A stretch of DNA of 64,000 bases from an uncultured bacterium (GTDB lineage: Bacteria > Actinomycetota > Coriobacteriia > Coriobacteriales > Coriobacteriaceae): NCBI GenBank assembly GCA_905214425.1, contig CAJMLY010000002.1:1-64000 (forward strand), in the 5' to 3' direction. The stretch's first letter is position 1, and each line of letters starts with the position of its first letter. Below are positions 5,740 to 15,074 of this stretch, piece by piece. The position numbers and the translations under genes were made by a program. Below the pieces are notes generated by a model. The model had not been told where the DNA came from. It did no database searches and saw nothing but the letters and a program-made list of their open reading frames with translations.

Positions 5740-8100
5740 CTAAACGCGGCGCTTAAGCTGAGCCCCACCCTCACCAGGCATCAAACGGCGTGCGTCATAG
5801 ACCGAGTCAACGCTGCTGATAGAGGCCAGCAGCGGATCCAGACCACTCGCGTCCGAGATCTCGACCATAAAGCGCAGGGTTGCAATACCCTCGCGGTTAG
5901 TCGACGTGGCGGCAGAAAGGATATTACCGCCCGCATCGCCAATGGCAATGGTGACATCCTTGAGCAGGCCCATGCGGTCCAGGCACTCGACCACGATCTC
6001 GACCTGGAAGAGGGTGTCGGCAGCGCCGTCCCACTCCACATCGATCATGCGCTCGGGATGTTCCATAAGACCCTTGACGTTAGGGCAGCTGGCGCGATGC
6101 ACCGAAACGCCACGACCGCGCGTGATGAAGCCGACGATGTCATCGCCCGTCACGGGGTTGCAGCAATGAGCCAGACGGACCAGCAGGCCGCTGTTGCTCT
6201 CGCCTTTGACGATAATGCCGTTACTGGCGCTCTTGCCGCGCTTTTGCGGCTTGCGGTTGGAGCCGCGAGCGGGCTGCTTCACGACCTCGGCGATAGCCTC
6301 GGCCTTGGTGAGCTGTTCCTCGGGCTTGGGGTCCAAGATTTGCTCGACTTTGTTGCCCACGGCACGCGGGGCGACTTTGCCCGCCCCAACGGCTGCGAAC
6401 AGGTCCTCGAGCTGCTTGAAGTTAAACTGCTCCGCCACGGCATTGAGCGCACGCGTCGAGCGCGGCGTGGAGATGCCATACCCACGCTTGCGCAGGTCCT
6501 TGGCCAGCATATCGCGGCCGGCGGCAGCGTCGTCGTCCTTAGTCGCGGCGGCAAAGTAGCGACGGATCTTAGACTTGGCCGAAGGCGTCTTGACGATCTT
6601 GAGCCAATCACGCGACGGCTTGGAACTCTTGTTAGTCAGAATTTCAACGCGGTCGCCCGTCTTGATCTCGTGCGTGAGCGGGGCCACCGCACCGTTAATC
6701 TTAGCGCCGACGCAGTGGTTGCCGACCTCGGTATGAACGGCATAGGCAAAGTCGAGCGGTGTAGAGCCGGCACGAAGCGCCATGACCTCGCCCTTGGGCG
6801 TAAAGACAAAAATCTCCTGGTCAAACAAGTCGACCTTCAGCGAGTGCAGGTATTCCTTGGCATCGGTGATCTCGTCGGAAGCCGCCCAATCGAGCGAATG
6901 CTTGAGCCAGTTGATCTGGTCGTCCAGACGCTGGGCATCATTGGTCTTAGACGCAGACGAACCGCCCGACTTCTTATATAGCCAGTGGGCGGCAATGCCG
7001 TACTCGGCCTGCTCATGCATCTCGTAGGTTCGAATCTGAATCTCGAGCGGACGAGCCGTGGGGCCAATAACCGTCGTGTGGAGCGACTGGTAGTTATTGA
7101 CCTTGGGCATGGCGATGTAGTCTTTAAAGCGACCGGGCATGGGGTGCCACAGCGTATGCACCGCGCCGAGCGTGGAGTAGCAATCGCGCACCGAATGGGT
7201 AATAACGCGCAGCGCCACCAGGTCGTAGATCTCGGAGAACTCCTTGCCCTTGCGCTTCATCTTTTGGTAGATGGACCAATAGTGCTTGGAGCGGCCATTA
7301 ATCTGGAAGCCCTCCAGGCCAATGCGGTTGAGCTCGTCGGTGAGCGTCTTGATAGTCTCGGCCAGATAGCGCTCGCGAACCTCACGCGACTCTGCCACCA
7401 TGCGCGCGATGCGCTGGTAGGCGTCGGGCTCCAAATAGAAGAAGGACAGATCCTCGAGCTCCCACTTAATAGAGCTCATGCCCAGGCGGTCGGCCAGGGG
7501 CGCGTACACGTCCATAGTCTCGCGTGCCTTAAACAGGCGACGGTCCTCGCGAAGGGCCGCCAGCGTTCGCATGTTGTGCAAACGGTCGGCAAGTTTAACG
7601 ATGATGACGCGAATGTCCTTGGACATGGCGAGGAACATCTTGCGCAGCGTGAGCGCCTGCTTCTCGTCCATGCTGTCGACTTCGATGTTGGTGAGCTTGG
7701 TCACGCCATCGACGAGCTCGGCAACGGTTTCGCCAAACAGGCCGGAAACATCGGCGAGCGAGGTCTCGGTGTCCTCAACGGTATCGTGCAGCAGCGCGGC
7801 GCACACCACGTCACAATCCATTTTGAGATCGGCCAGAATGATGGCCACCTCGACAGGATGGTTGATGTACATCTCACCCGAGCGGCGCTTTTGGTTACAG
7901 TGCTTCTCGGCGGCAAAGCAGTAGGCTTGCTCCACCTTGGAGAAGTCGTCCTCATTCATATATTTGAGGCACAAGCGCTCCAGCTTGTCGTAGCTGTCCG
8001 CCATAATCTCGGGCGGCAGCTCATCGGCATGCTTATAGTGCTCCATCTCCGAAAACGGCCGGAGGGTGGAATCATGGGCGGTACGGGCTGCGGCATCCAT
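5740..8100 (-). CDS. rel: RelA/SpoT-family (p)ppGpp synthetase/hydrolase
   Basis: The enzyme makes and degrades the stringent-response alarmone (p)ppGpp. The 786 residues show an HD hydrolase domain (His81, HD at 105-106 in LLHDTVEDT), a synthetase domain with RSKHYWSIYQKMKRKG and YDLVALRVI (about 260-300), a TGS domain starting VFTPKGEV (about 430) and a C-terminal ACT domain (last 80 residues). With both HD and synthetase motifs intact it should be bifunctional, as in most Gram-positives. It starts 15 bases after the recJ-helicase fusion gene, so the two are co-transcribed. A strong terminator follows. Confidence 0.96.
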   Translation of the reverse strand: MDAAARTAHDSTLRPFSEMEHYKHADELPPEIMADSYDKLERLCLKYMNEDDFSKVEQAYCFAAEKHCNQKRRSGEMYINHPVEVAIILADLKMDCDVVCAALLHDTVEDTETSLADVSGLFGETVAELVDGVTKLTNIEVDSMDEKQALTLRKMFLAMSKDIRVIIVKLADRLHNMRTLAALREDRRLFKARETMDVYAPLADRLGMSSIKWELEDLSFFYLEPDAYQRIARMVAESREVRERYLAETIKTLTDELNRIGLEGFQINGRSKHYWSIYQKMKRKGKEFSEIYDLVALRVITHSVRDCYSTLGAVHTLWHPMPGRFKDYIAMPKVNNYQSLHTTVIGPTARPLEIQIRTYEMHEQAEYGIAAHWLYKKSGGSSASKTNDAQRLDDQINWLKHSLDWAASDEITDAKEYLHSLKVDLFDQEIFVFTPKGEVMALRAGSTPLDFAYAVHTEVGNHCVGAKINGAVAPLTHEIKTGDRVEILTNKSSKPSRDWLKIVKTPSAKSKIRRYFAAATKDDDAAAGRDMLAKDLRKRGYGISTPRSTRALNAVAEQFNFKQLEDLFAAVGAGKVAPRAVGNKVEQILDPKPEEQLTKAEAIAEVVKQPARGSNRKPQKRGKSASNGIIVKGESNSGLLVRLAHCCNPVTGDDIVGFITRGRGVSVHRASCPNVKGLMEHPERMIDVEWDGAADTLFQVEIVVECLDRMGLLKDVTIAIGDAGGNILSAATSTNREGIATLRFMVEISDASGLDPLLASISSVDSVYDARRLMPGEGGAQLKRRV

Positions 8101-8115
8101 CGAGGTCCCCTTCCC

Positions 8116-11100
8116 CTAGGCCCGCGGTACGATCGGGCGGTTAACTTTGGCTAGCATATCAGAAGCGCACGAGTCGAGTGCCCAACTCCGGAAAGCCGAG
8201 AACTCCATGCGCGAGCGCAAGCCCTCCAAGTAGCGGATTGACTTGCTCAATTGCACACGGCCGGGGTTTTCGGCCATCGCGATGCGACGAGTGTCGTCAA
8301 ACCCCGAAACTCGACAGAAACCAAGCTCTTCGAAGATTCCCAGGCCGCTTTCCACCGAACGCTCGTCGACCGGCGTGCGGGCATCGATGGCAAGGCACAT
8401 CTGCGCGATGTCGATATCGCTCGCGCTAAAGGAATCGTCCCCGGTTTTGCCGCGGTTGGAGCGCCACATGGTCTGCAGCGCGCGATAGAGCGTGACGAGC
8501 TCGTCGCGCTCAGGCGCGTAGCAGTCGAGTAGGCGCTCGTTGATGCGGGCGTCGCGCGACGAGTAGAGCAGGTGGATCACGGCGGGCTGTCCATCGCGGC
8601 CGGCACGTCCGCTCATCTGGTTGAACTCGATGGCGCCAAACGGCATGTGGTAGAGCACGACATGGCGGATATCGGGCAGGTTGACACCCTCGCCAAAGGC
8701 GGAGGTCGAAACGATGCAGCTGAGGCTTCCGTCTCGGAATGCTTCCTCCACGCGGCGACGATCGGAACGCGCAAGCCCCGCGTTATAGAACGCGATATGG
8801 GTTGCGCAATCGGGCACACGCTTGCGCAGCGTCTTGGCGAGCGCCACGGACTGGTCGCGCGAATTGACGTAAATGACGGTCTTCTCCCCCGTCGCCACGA
8901 TCGACACCAAACGGTTCTCGCGGCTCGCAAGGTCGCGGTCGTCCTCGAGCTGCAGGTTCTCGCGCACCGTCTCGTCGACCACCGTGCGAGTGATCGGCAA
9001 CATGCGAGCAAGCTCGGCCACGACCGGAGCCGTCGCGGTGGCCGTCGCAGCCATAACGACCGGGTCGCCCAGGGCTTTGAGGATATCGGGCATGTCAAGA
9101 TAGGCGCTACGGTCGCCGCCCTTGGCAAGGCCGGCGTGGTGCGCCTCATCGATAACGACAAAGCCGATGCGGCCCGAACGCGCGAAACGGTCACGGTGGA
9201 TAGACAGGAACTCGGGCGTCGTGAGCACGATACCGGTGCGGCCCGAAGCTAGACCGGCGAACACGTCATCGCGTGCGGGCTCCACGGTCTCGCCGGTCAG
9301 CACGCCAACGCCAATGCCGAGCGCTGCCATCGTCGACGAGAGGTGATAGGCCTGGTCGGCAACGAGCGCACGCAGCGGATAGACAAAGATGCTCGCACGC
9401 CCGCGAAGGACCGCCTCGCGCGCGGCATGCACATGGAAGATAAGAGACTTGCCGCGCCCCGTTCCCATAACGGCCAGAACACTTTGGTGATCGGCCAGGG
9501 CATCGAGCGCCTCGACCTGCGCGCGGTGCGGCTGGTTCGAGCCGATAAAGCTATGGATAAGCGAGCGCGTGAGCTCGGTATAGGAAAGCTGGGCGAGCGT
9601 CTCGCGCTTACGAGACTCTAGGCGCAGGCCGGAATCCGCCGGCTGCACGCCACGACGAAGCTCGCATGCCGGATCGTCGACGCTGGGCAGCGTGGTATCG
9701 CGGACCAGAACATCCTTGATCATGAGCTTGGGCTTCACACGCCCCTGCCAATGCTCGGCAACGGCCTCGAACACCAAGTCGACAGCGCTATCGCAGTTGA
9801 TGAGCTTATCGATTTGCGGCACGCGGAACATAATGGCCGGCACACTCGCGGCGCCATCGGTCGCCACAAAGCGCATGTGCTCGCCGGTTTTGCCCACCAC
9901 GGCGCGATCGCACATCGTCACGCCCTCGGCGGCCAGCAGCGGCACCTTGTTGCCCTGGCCAAACGGCTCAAGACGGGAAATCTGCTCTATAGTCTCGATA
10001 TTCAGCTCGGAAAGGTCGACCGTGGCGGCAACCTCGTCGATGTCTTCAAAGTCCTCGGCGGGAATCTCCGATAGCACGGCGGAAAGGCGACGACGGAATT
10101 CATCGAGCTTGGATGCCTCGATGGTCACACCCACCGCGCCGGCATGTCCGCCGCGACGAATCAGCAGGTCGGAACAGCGCTCGACGGCGTCAAACAGGTT
10201 GACCTTGCCCACCGAGCGACCAGAACCGCGCGCGATACCGTCCTCGATCGAGAACAGCAGCGCCGGCACGTGATAGCGGTTGGTCAGACGGCTTGCCACG
10301 ATGCCCTTGACACCCTCGTGCCAGCCCTCGCCGCCCACGACGATCGCGCGACCGCCGTCATAAGTCTCCTCGACCTTCGCCATGGCATCGCGTGTGAGCT
10401 CCGCCTCGATCTCGCGGCGTTGGCGATTGATTTCCTCGAGCTCAGCCGCCAGCGCGCTTGCTTCGATGGGATTGCGGGCAAGCAGCAGGTCGAGCGCCAG
10501 CTTGGGATCGGCCATGCGGCCGGCAGCGTTTAAGCGGGGAATGAGCGAGAATGACAGGCCATCCGCCGTAATGTTCGAAAGGTCCGCCTTGGCAAGCGCG
10601 GCAAGCGCGATATAACCGGGGCGAGCGGTTACGCGCATCTGCTGGATGCCCTCGGCAACCAGCGCGCGGTTCTCGGGCGTGAGCGGCATCATGTCGGACA
10701 CGGTGCCCAGCGCCGCGACCTCGATTAGCGAACGCCAATACGACGGCTTGCCCAGGCGCTCACCCAGGACTTGCACCAGCTTGAGCGCCACACCAGCACC
10801 GGCAAGCTCGCGCGAGGGGCCCTCGTCCTCGAGCTTGGGGTCGGTCAGGGGCACACCCTGCGGCACCTGGTCGGAGGGCTCGTGATGGTCCGTGACCACC
10901 AAATCGATCCCCAGGCTCTCCAGATAGGAAACCTCTTCCTTGGCGGCAATGCCGTTATCGACGGTCACGATCAGCTGGGGGCGAGCGAGCTCGTTAACGC
11001 GGTCGAGTGCCGCGCGCGAAAGACCGTAGCCCTCATCAAAGCGATGCGGAATAAACGGCGTGACATCGGCGCCAAACGTGCGCAGTGCCTCGGTCAACAG

Positions 11101-11403
11101 GCAGGTCGACGTAATGCCGTCAACGTCAAAATCGCCAAAGACTGCAATGTGCTCGTGGTTGCGAATAGCACGCTCGACGCGGTCGGCAACGACTGACATG
11201 CCCGGGATAATGAGTGGGTCGGCCCAGTCGCGATCGAGCGAAGGCGTCAAAAACAATTGGCCCTCTTTGATGGAGCCAATGCCGTGCGCGACCATAATGC
11301 GCGCCACCAGCCCGGGAATGCCCAGACCAGCCGAAAGCTCCTTTTCGAGCTCGGGGTTTTGCTGAGCGACCGCCCAGCGATGCGTCGTCTTAAGCGATGA
11401 CAT
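8116..11403 (-). CDS. recJ: RecJ exonuclease fused to a RecQ-like helicase
   Basis: The protein is about 1095 residues, nearly twice a usual RecJ. Residues 1-575 are RecJ: DFDVDG at 91-96, VTVDNG at 147-152, DHH at 172-174, the DHHA1 motif GGHAGAVG at 418-425 and the OB-like C-terminal region. Residues 600-1095 are a superfamily 2 helicase: GTGRGKS at 647-653, DEAH at 752-755, the motif III block MAATATATA, FGEGVNLPD, and motif VI QMSGRAGRDGQ. The fusion would couple unwinding to 5'-3' ssDNA degradation, jobs done by separate RecQ and RecJ in other bacteria. I chose the ATG at 11403 because AGGGG lies upstream; a GTG 45 bases earlier lacks a site. It is the first gene of a pair with rel. Confidence 0.93.
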   Translation of the reverse strand: MSSLKTTHRWAVAQQNPELEKELSAGLGIPGLVARIMVAHGIGSIKEGQLFLTPSLDRDWADPLIIPGMSVVADRVERAIRNHEHIAVFGDFDVDGITSTCLLTEALRTFGADVTPFIPHRFDEGYGLSRAALDRVNELARPQLIVTVDNGIAAKEEVSYLESLGIDLVVTDHHEPSDQVPQGVPLTDPKLEDEGPSRELAGAGVALKLVQVLGERLGKPSYWRSLIEVAALGTVSDMMPLTPENRALVAEGIQQMRVTARPGYIALAALAKADLSNITADGLSFSLIPRLNAAGRMADPKLALDLLLARNPIEASALAAELEEINRQRREIEAELTRDAMAKVEETYDGGRAIVVGGEGWHEGVKGIVASRLTNRYHVPALLFSIEDGIARGSGRSVGKVNLFDAVERCSDLLIRRGGHAGAVGVTIEASKLDEFRRRLSAVLSEIPAEDFEDIDEVAATVDLSELNIETIEQISRLEPFGQGNKVPLLAAEGVTMCDRAVVGKTGEHMRFVATDGAASVPAIMFRVPQIDKLINCDSAVDLVFEAVAEHWQGRVKPKLMIKDVLVRDTTLPSVDDPACELRRGVQPADSGLRLESRKRETLAQLSYTELTRSLIHSFIGSNQPHRAQVEALDALADHQSVLAVMGTGRGKSLIFHVHAAREAVLRGRASIFVYPLRALVADQAYHLSSTMAALGIGVGVLTGETVEPARDDVFAGLASGRTGIVLTTPEFLSIHRDRFARSGRIGFVVIDEAHHAGLAKGGDRSAYLDMPDILKALGDPVVMAATATATAPVVAELARMLPITRTVVDETVRENLQLEDDRDLASRENRLVSIVATGEKTVIYVNSRDQSVALAKTLRKRVPDCATHIAFYNAGLARSDRRRVEEAFRDGSLSCIVSTSAFGEGVNLPDIRHVVLYHMPFGAIEFNQMSGRAGRDGQPAVIHLLYSSRDARINERLLDCYAPERDELVTLYRALQTMWRSNRGKTGDDSFSASDIDIAQMCLAIDARTPVDERSVESGLGIFEELGFCRVSGFDDTRRIAMAENPGRVQLSKSIRYLEGLRSRMEFSAFRSWALDSCASDMLAKVNRPIVPRA

Positions 11404-11677
11404 AGGCACCCACCCCTGATAGGGGCAGGTCGCCGCGATACCTCTCACGGTTCATAGCGATGAGTCCTCTGTGTATGCCCGCTTCGGCAGGCAGATCTGT
11501 TGAACGGATTTATTATACCGTGCAGCGCGGACGCAAAACGCCGCAGTGCGCCGCGGTTTCGGCAAACGATGGCGGTAATACCCTCGAAATAATCGAGCGT
11601 TTCAGCCGCACGGACGCATACGAGCGTCTAGCATATCCATACAAACGAGTTCGCGGATAAAGGGAGTCACGGGACAT

Positions 11678-12676
11678 ATGAAGCAATGGGCTGGACTGGG
11701 AAAGTTCCTCGCGGGGCATATGCAGATCATCGTTCCGATTTGCGTGGCGCTCGGCGTGCTCTTTCCCCAGCAGATCGGCGTGCTCAAGCCCATTGTTCCC
11801 GCCCTCTTCGCCTTTATGACGTTTCAGGGCGCGCTCAGCAACACCTTTCACCAGGTAGCCGAGGTGTTCCACCGTCCGCTGCACCTGATTCTGGCGCTGC
11901 TGGTCTCGGCAGTGCTTATTCCCATCGCGGCGTATGCCATAGGGTCACTCTTCTTTGGCTCCAACCCCAACCTTGTCTGCGGCATCGTGCTCGAGTACAG
12001 CGTGCCCGTGGCCGTCACCGCTTTTATGTGGATCAGCATGTTCGGCGGCAACGGCCCGCTCGCGCTCACCATCATCCTGACGTCCTCGGTTATCTCCCCT
12101 GTGACGATTCCGCTCACGCTTAAGCTCTTGCTGGGTGCCACCGTCTCGATCGATGTGCCGAGCATGATGCAAGACATGGCCTTTATGATCGCCATCCCCG
12201 CCGTGCTCGGCATCATGATCAACGAGCTCACGCGTGGATGGGGACACGAGAAGCTCTCCCCCGCGCTCTCGCCCGCCTGCAAATTCATGATGATGGGCGT
12301 TATCGCCTCCAACTCCACCGCCATGAGCGAGTACGTGCTGCACATGAACGCGGTGCGCCTGGAAGTCGCCCTCTTTATTTTGACCTTCGCCATCAGCGGC
12401 TTTGTCGTCGGTTTTCTGATCGCCCGTGCGCTGCATCTGCCATATAGCGAGACGGCTACCATGTGCTTTACCTGCGGCATGCGTAACATCTCTTCGGGCG
12501 CCGTCATCGCCACGCAATACTTTCCGGGCGAAGTCGTGTTTCCCGTCATGTGTGGAACGTTGTTTCAGCAGGTGCTCGCCTCGCTTATCGGGCATCTCTT
12601 TGAGCGTCTGACCGGCGAGGAGCGCGCCGCCCAGCGCAAGCGGGTCGAGGCCGGCCGCGACGCCATGGGACGCTAG
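11678..12676 (+). CDS. Bile acid:sodium symporter family transporter
   Basis: This 332-residue integral membrane protein has about nine to ten hydrophobic segments. The conserved block CGMRNISSGAVIA near residue 270 and the paired helices fit the SBF/BASS family (ASBT, ArsB/ACR3-like relatives). Such proteins move organic anions with Na+; in a gut bacterium bile acids or keto-acids are possible, but the substrate cannot be read from sequence. The start is supported by AAAGGGAG upstream. It diverges from recJ across a 274-base region and stands alone. Confidence 0.85.
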   Translation: MKQWAGLGKFLAGHMQIIVPICVALGVLFPQQIGVLKPIVPALFAFMTFQGALSNTFHQVAEVFHRPLHLILALLVSAVLIPIAAYAIGSLFFGSNPNLVCGIVLEYSVPVAVTAFMWISMFGGNGPLALTIILTSSVISPVTIPLTLKLLLGATVSIDVPSMMQDMAFMIAIPAVLGIMINELTRGWGHEKLSPALSPACKFMMMGVIASNSTAMSEYVLHMNAVRLEVALFILTFAISGFVVGFLIARALHLPYSETATMCFTCGMRNISSGAVIATQYFPGEVVFPVMCGTLFQQVLASLIGHLFERLTGEERAAQRKRVEAGRDAMGR

Positions 12677-12706
12677 ACTGTCCGCATTACGCGGGTGTTA
12701 GTCTTA

Positions 12707-13504
12707 CTATACGAGCGTTTCCAGATGCGCACGCAGGCGCTCAGCATCGACATCGAGCGTTGTCTCGGCATTGACCTGGGCCAAACGATAGCCGACAAAG
12801 TAGGGCGAAACCACCCAACGCGGCAGCGCCTTGGCAATGGTCCGACCGCTCAGGTGATAGAAGAACAGGTTGTACGACTCTGCGCGACCACCGTGGTGCT
12901 CGTTCAGGATATAGCGCAGAGCTACCTGGATCGCATCGGCGAAGAGATCCGCCTCGGCTTGGTCTCTCGTGTCATCGCTGGCAGCGATTCCCTGCGGGGC
13001 TGAAACGTTGATCTCAAAGAACCCCATGATGGGTTCGGTTGAGATGTTGACCGAGATCCTCCCCTGTTGCCAGACATTGATGCCTTCGAAATTGGCGGAA
13101 GCCAGCGAAGTGTAGCCGTCTTCCCGCTCCAAACCCACAATCTGCATGTGCGGATGAACGAGACTACCGCCCGAGAGCGGACCCTTGTTCTTGTACATGA
13201 GCACGCTTCGATACTGCTGTGAATCGATCATCTGCTGCCAGCAACCCAGGGCAAACCGCATCACATGGTGGAGTTCATCCGGCTCATAGGTCACCAGGTC
13301 GGCATCGTGATCGGCCGACTCGATCAGCACGGTTTGACGGGTGGCGCGCAGGGTCTTGAACTTATTCTCGAGCCAAATGCAATCGCCATCACGGCGAATG
13401 ATGTCGGCGAGCCCTTCTGCATCGCAAAAGGGGCACGCGGTGCCGGGACGACGGTTGTCGTCGGGCTTACCGTTCGCCTGCTGAACGTCAAATACCAGCG
13501 CCAC
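12707..13504 (-). CDS. DUF4931 protein, GalT/HIT-like
   Basis: This 265-residue protein resembles galactose-1-phosphate uridylyltransferase. It has a CxxC zinc pair at Cys24/Cys27 (CPFC) and the HIT-superfamily active site HPHMQ at 117-121. Size and layout fit DUF4931 rather than true GalT. A nucleotidyl-transfer or hydrolase activity on a nucleoside-diphosphate sugar is likely, but the substrate is unknown. It starts four bases after the cutC stop, so the two form an operon. The start codon ATG is clear. Confidence 0.8.
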   Translation of the reverse strand: MALVFDVQQANGKPDDNRRPGTACPFCDAEGLADIIRRDGDCIWLENKFKTLRATRQTVLIESADHDADLVTYEPDELHHVMRFALGCWQQMIDSQQYRSVLMYKNKGPLSGGSLVHPHMQIVGLEREDGYTSLASANFEGINVWQQGRISVNISTEPIMGFFEINVSAPQGIAASDDTRDQAEADLFADAIQVALRYILNEHHGGRAESYNLFFYHLSGRTIAKALPRWVVSPYFVGYRLAQVNAETTLDVDAERLRAHLETLV

Positions 13505-13507
13505 GGG

Positions 13508-14185
13508 TTATACCTCCAGCGGCACGATCTTGGTGCCATGGAGCTCGGAGACGCCCAGTGCTGCCGCCACGGTATCGCGGTTGGCCGTGGAAATGCCGCC
13601 GCCGGGAAGGATGGTCAGGCGGTCTCCCGCACACTCGATAAGACGCGACAGATGCTCCAGGTTGTCCTCGATCGGCGTGCCGGCGGCACCGCCGTGCGTC
13701 AGGATGCGCGTAACGCCGCAATCGGCGAGCGTGTCGACGGCATCGAGTTGAGCCTCGGGCGAGAGCTGGTCAAACGCCATGTGGAAGGTGATGTCGATGG
13801 GCTCACGCTTGCATTCCTCGGTCGCGCAGCCCGCGGCCATCACGAGGGCGCCCAACGTAAGCTCGTCGAGCGCCCATCCGCCAGCGCAGGGCTTGCAGCA
13901 GCCAAAGACCAAGCCGTCAACGCCGGCGCTTACGGCAAGGCCCAGGTCCATCTCCATCATGCGCAGCTCGTCTTGGTTGTAATGAAAGTCACCGCCACGC
14001 GGGCGAATCATGCACATCACTCGCGCGTCATGCTCGTGAGCATAGCTGACTGTAGCGCTGATAACGCCGGCAGAAGGCGTGGTGCCACCAACGGCAAGGT
14101 TGTCGCACAGCTCGATGCGCTTTGTACCGGCATCGATAGCCGCCGGCACCCGCTCAAAGTTCTCGGCACAAAACTCATACAGCAT
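13508..14185 (-). CDS. cutC: CutC family protein
   Basis: This TIM-barrel protein of 225 residues has the CutC signatures RIELCDNLAVGGTTPS near the N-terminus, RPRGGDFHY, VFGC and the C-terminal LPGGGIS. CutC was linked to copper tolerance in E. coli and Enterococcus, though the molecular activity is still uncertain. The start at ATG 14185 is supported by GGGGG seven bases upstream; a longer frame to 14242 is not. It is translated just ahead of the DUF4931 gene. Confidence 0.92.
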   Translation of the reverse strand: MLYEFCAENFERVPAAIDAGTKRIELCDNLAVGGTTPSAGVISATVSYAHEHDARVMCMIRPRGGDFHYNQDELRMMEMDLGLAVSAGVDGLVFGCCKPCAGGWALDELTLGALVMAAGCATEECKREPIDITFHMAFDQLSPEAQLDAVDTLADCGVTRILTHGGAAGTPIEDNLEHLSRLIECAGDRLTILPGGGISTANRDTVAAALGVSELHGTKIVPLEV

Positions 14186-14243
14186 AGATAGACCCCCAAA
14201 GACAGCAGATGTTTTCCGACGGGCATTGTCACACATCCCCATG

Positions 14244-14312
14244 AAGTTGCGGTGGAATAGGGACTCTTTTGGCCTCTGGAGCCCGTATTCAGTCCCTATT
14301 TCACCGCAACTT
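14244..14312. repeat. 22-bp near-perfect inverted repeat
   Basis: The arms AAGTTGCGGTGGAATAGGGACT (split here: AAGTTGCGGTG then GAATAGGGACT) at 14244-14265 and their complement at 14291-14312 differ at one pair and enclose 25 bases. It lies upstream of cutC, next to a bidirectional terminator. The form matches a palindromic mobile repeat rather than an operator. Confidence 0.75.
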
Positions 14313-14350
14313 AAAAAGGGGCGCTGACTGAGATAGTCAGCGCCCCTTTT
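14313..14350. terminator. Bidirectional terminator after livF
   Basis: The stem GGGGCGCTGACT / AGTCAGCGCCCC with a short loop is flanked by an A-run on the left and TTTT on the right. It ends the Liv operon on the minus strand and can also stop transcripts from the right-hand direction. Confidence 0.9.
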
Positions 14351-14360
14351 GTTAGGTGGG

Positions 14361-15074
14361 TTAGCCTCCGAGGTAGGCTTTGCGGACGTTGTCGTCGTGC
14401 AGGAGCTCTTGGCCGGTGCCGGTCATGGTGATCTTGCCGGTCTCGAGCACGTAGCCGCGCGTGGCGATGGAAAGCGCCATCTGCGCATTCTGCTCGACCA
14501 GGAGCACCGTGGTTCCGGCCTTATGCAGATCCTCGACAATTTGGAAGATCTGCTCAATCAGAATCGGTGCCAAGCCCATAGAGGGCTCATCGAGCATGAG
14601 CAGCTTAGGGTTACTCATAAGGGCTCGCCCCATAACGAGCATCTGCTGCTCGCCGCCCGAAAGGGTGCCGGCGACCTGGCGACGACGTTCCTTCAGGCGC
14701 GGGAACTGCTCGTAGACACGCTCAAGGCCCGGAGCAACCGTGGACTTGGGCTGCGTGTAGGCGCCCATCTCCAGGTTCTCCTCGACCGTCATCTGCAAAA
14801 AGGCGCGACGCCCCTCGGGGACCTGGGCCAGGCCCTTGCCCACCAGCTTGTCGGCAGGCGTATGGGTAATGTCCTCGCCCATAAACTTGATGGAGCCGGT
14901 CTTGGAACGCAGCAGGCCCGAGACAGTCTTAAGCGTTGTGGATTTACCGGCGCCGTTGGCACCGATCAAGGCCACGATTTCGCCCTCGTTGACGTTAAAG
15001 GAGATGTCCTTGATGGCGTGGATGGCGCCGTACCAGACGTTGATGTTGTAGACGGAAAGCATCGGCTCTGCCAT
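14361..15074 (-). CDS. livF: Branched-chain amino acid ABC transporter ATPase
   Basis: This 237-residue ABC ATPase contains Walker A GANGAGKST (about 37-45), signature LSGGEQQM and Walker B LLMLDEPSMGLAP with its D-E pair. The protein powers uptake through the LivHM channel together with LivG. It is the last gene of livJ-livH-livM-livG-livF and abuts livG with no gap, indicating tight coupling. A strong terminator follows. Substrate class (Leu/Ile/Val or related amides) is inferred from the whole operon. Confidence 0.95.
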   Translation of the reverse strand: MAEPMLSVYNINVWYGAIHAIKDISFNVNEGEIVALIGANGAGKSTTLKTVSGLLRSKTGSIKFMGEDITHTPADKLVGKGLAQVPEGRRAFLQMTVEENLEMGAYTQPKSTVAPGLERVYEQFPRLKERRRQVAGTLSGGEQQMLVMGRALMSNPKLLMLDEPSMGLAPILIEQIFQIVEDLHKAGTTVLLVEQNAQMALSIATRGYVLETGKITMTGTGQELLHDDNVRKAYLGG

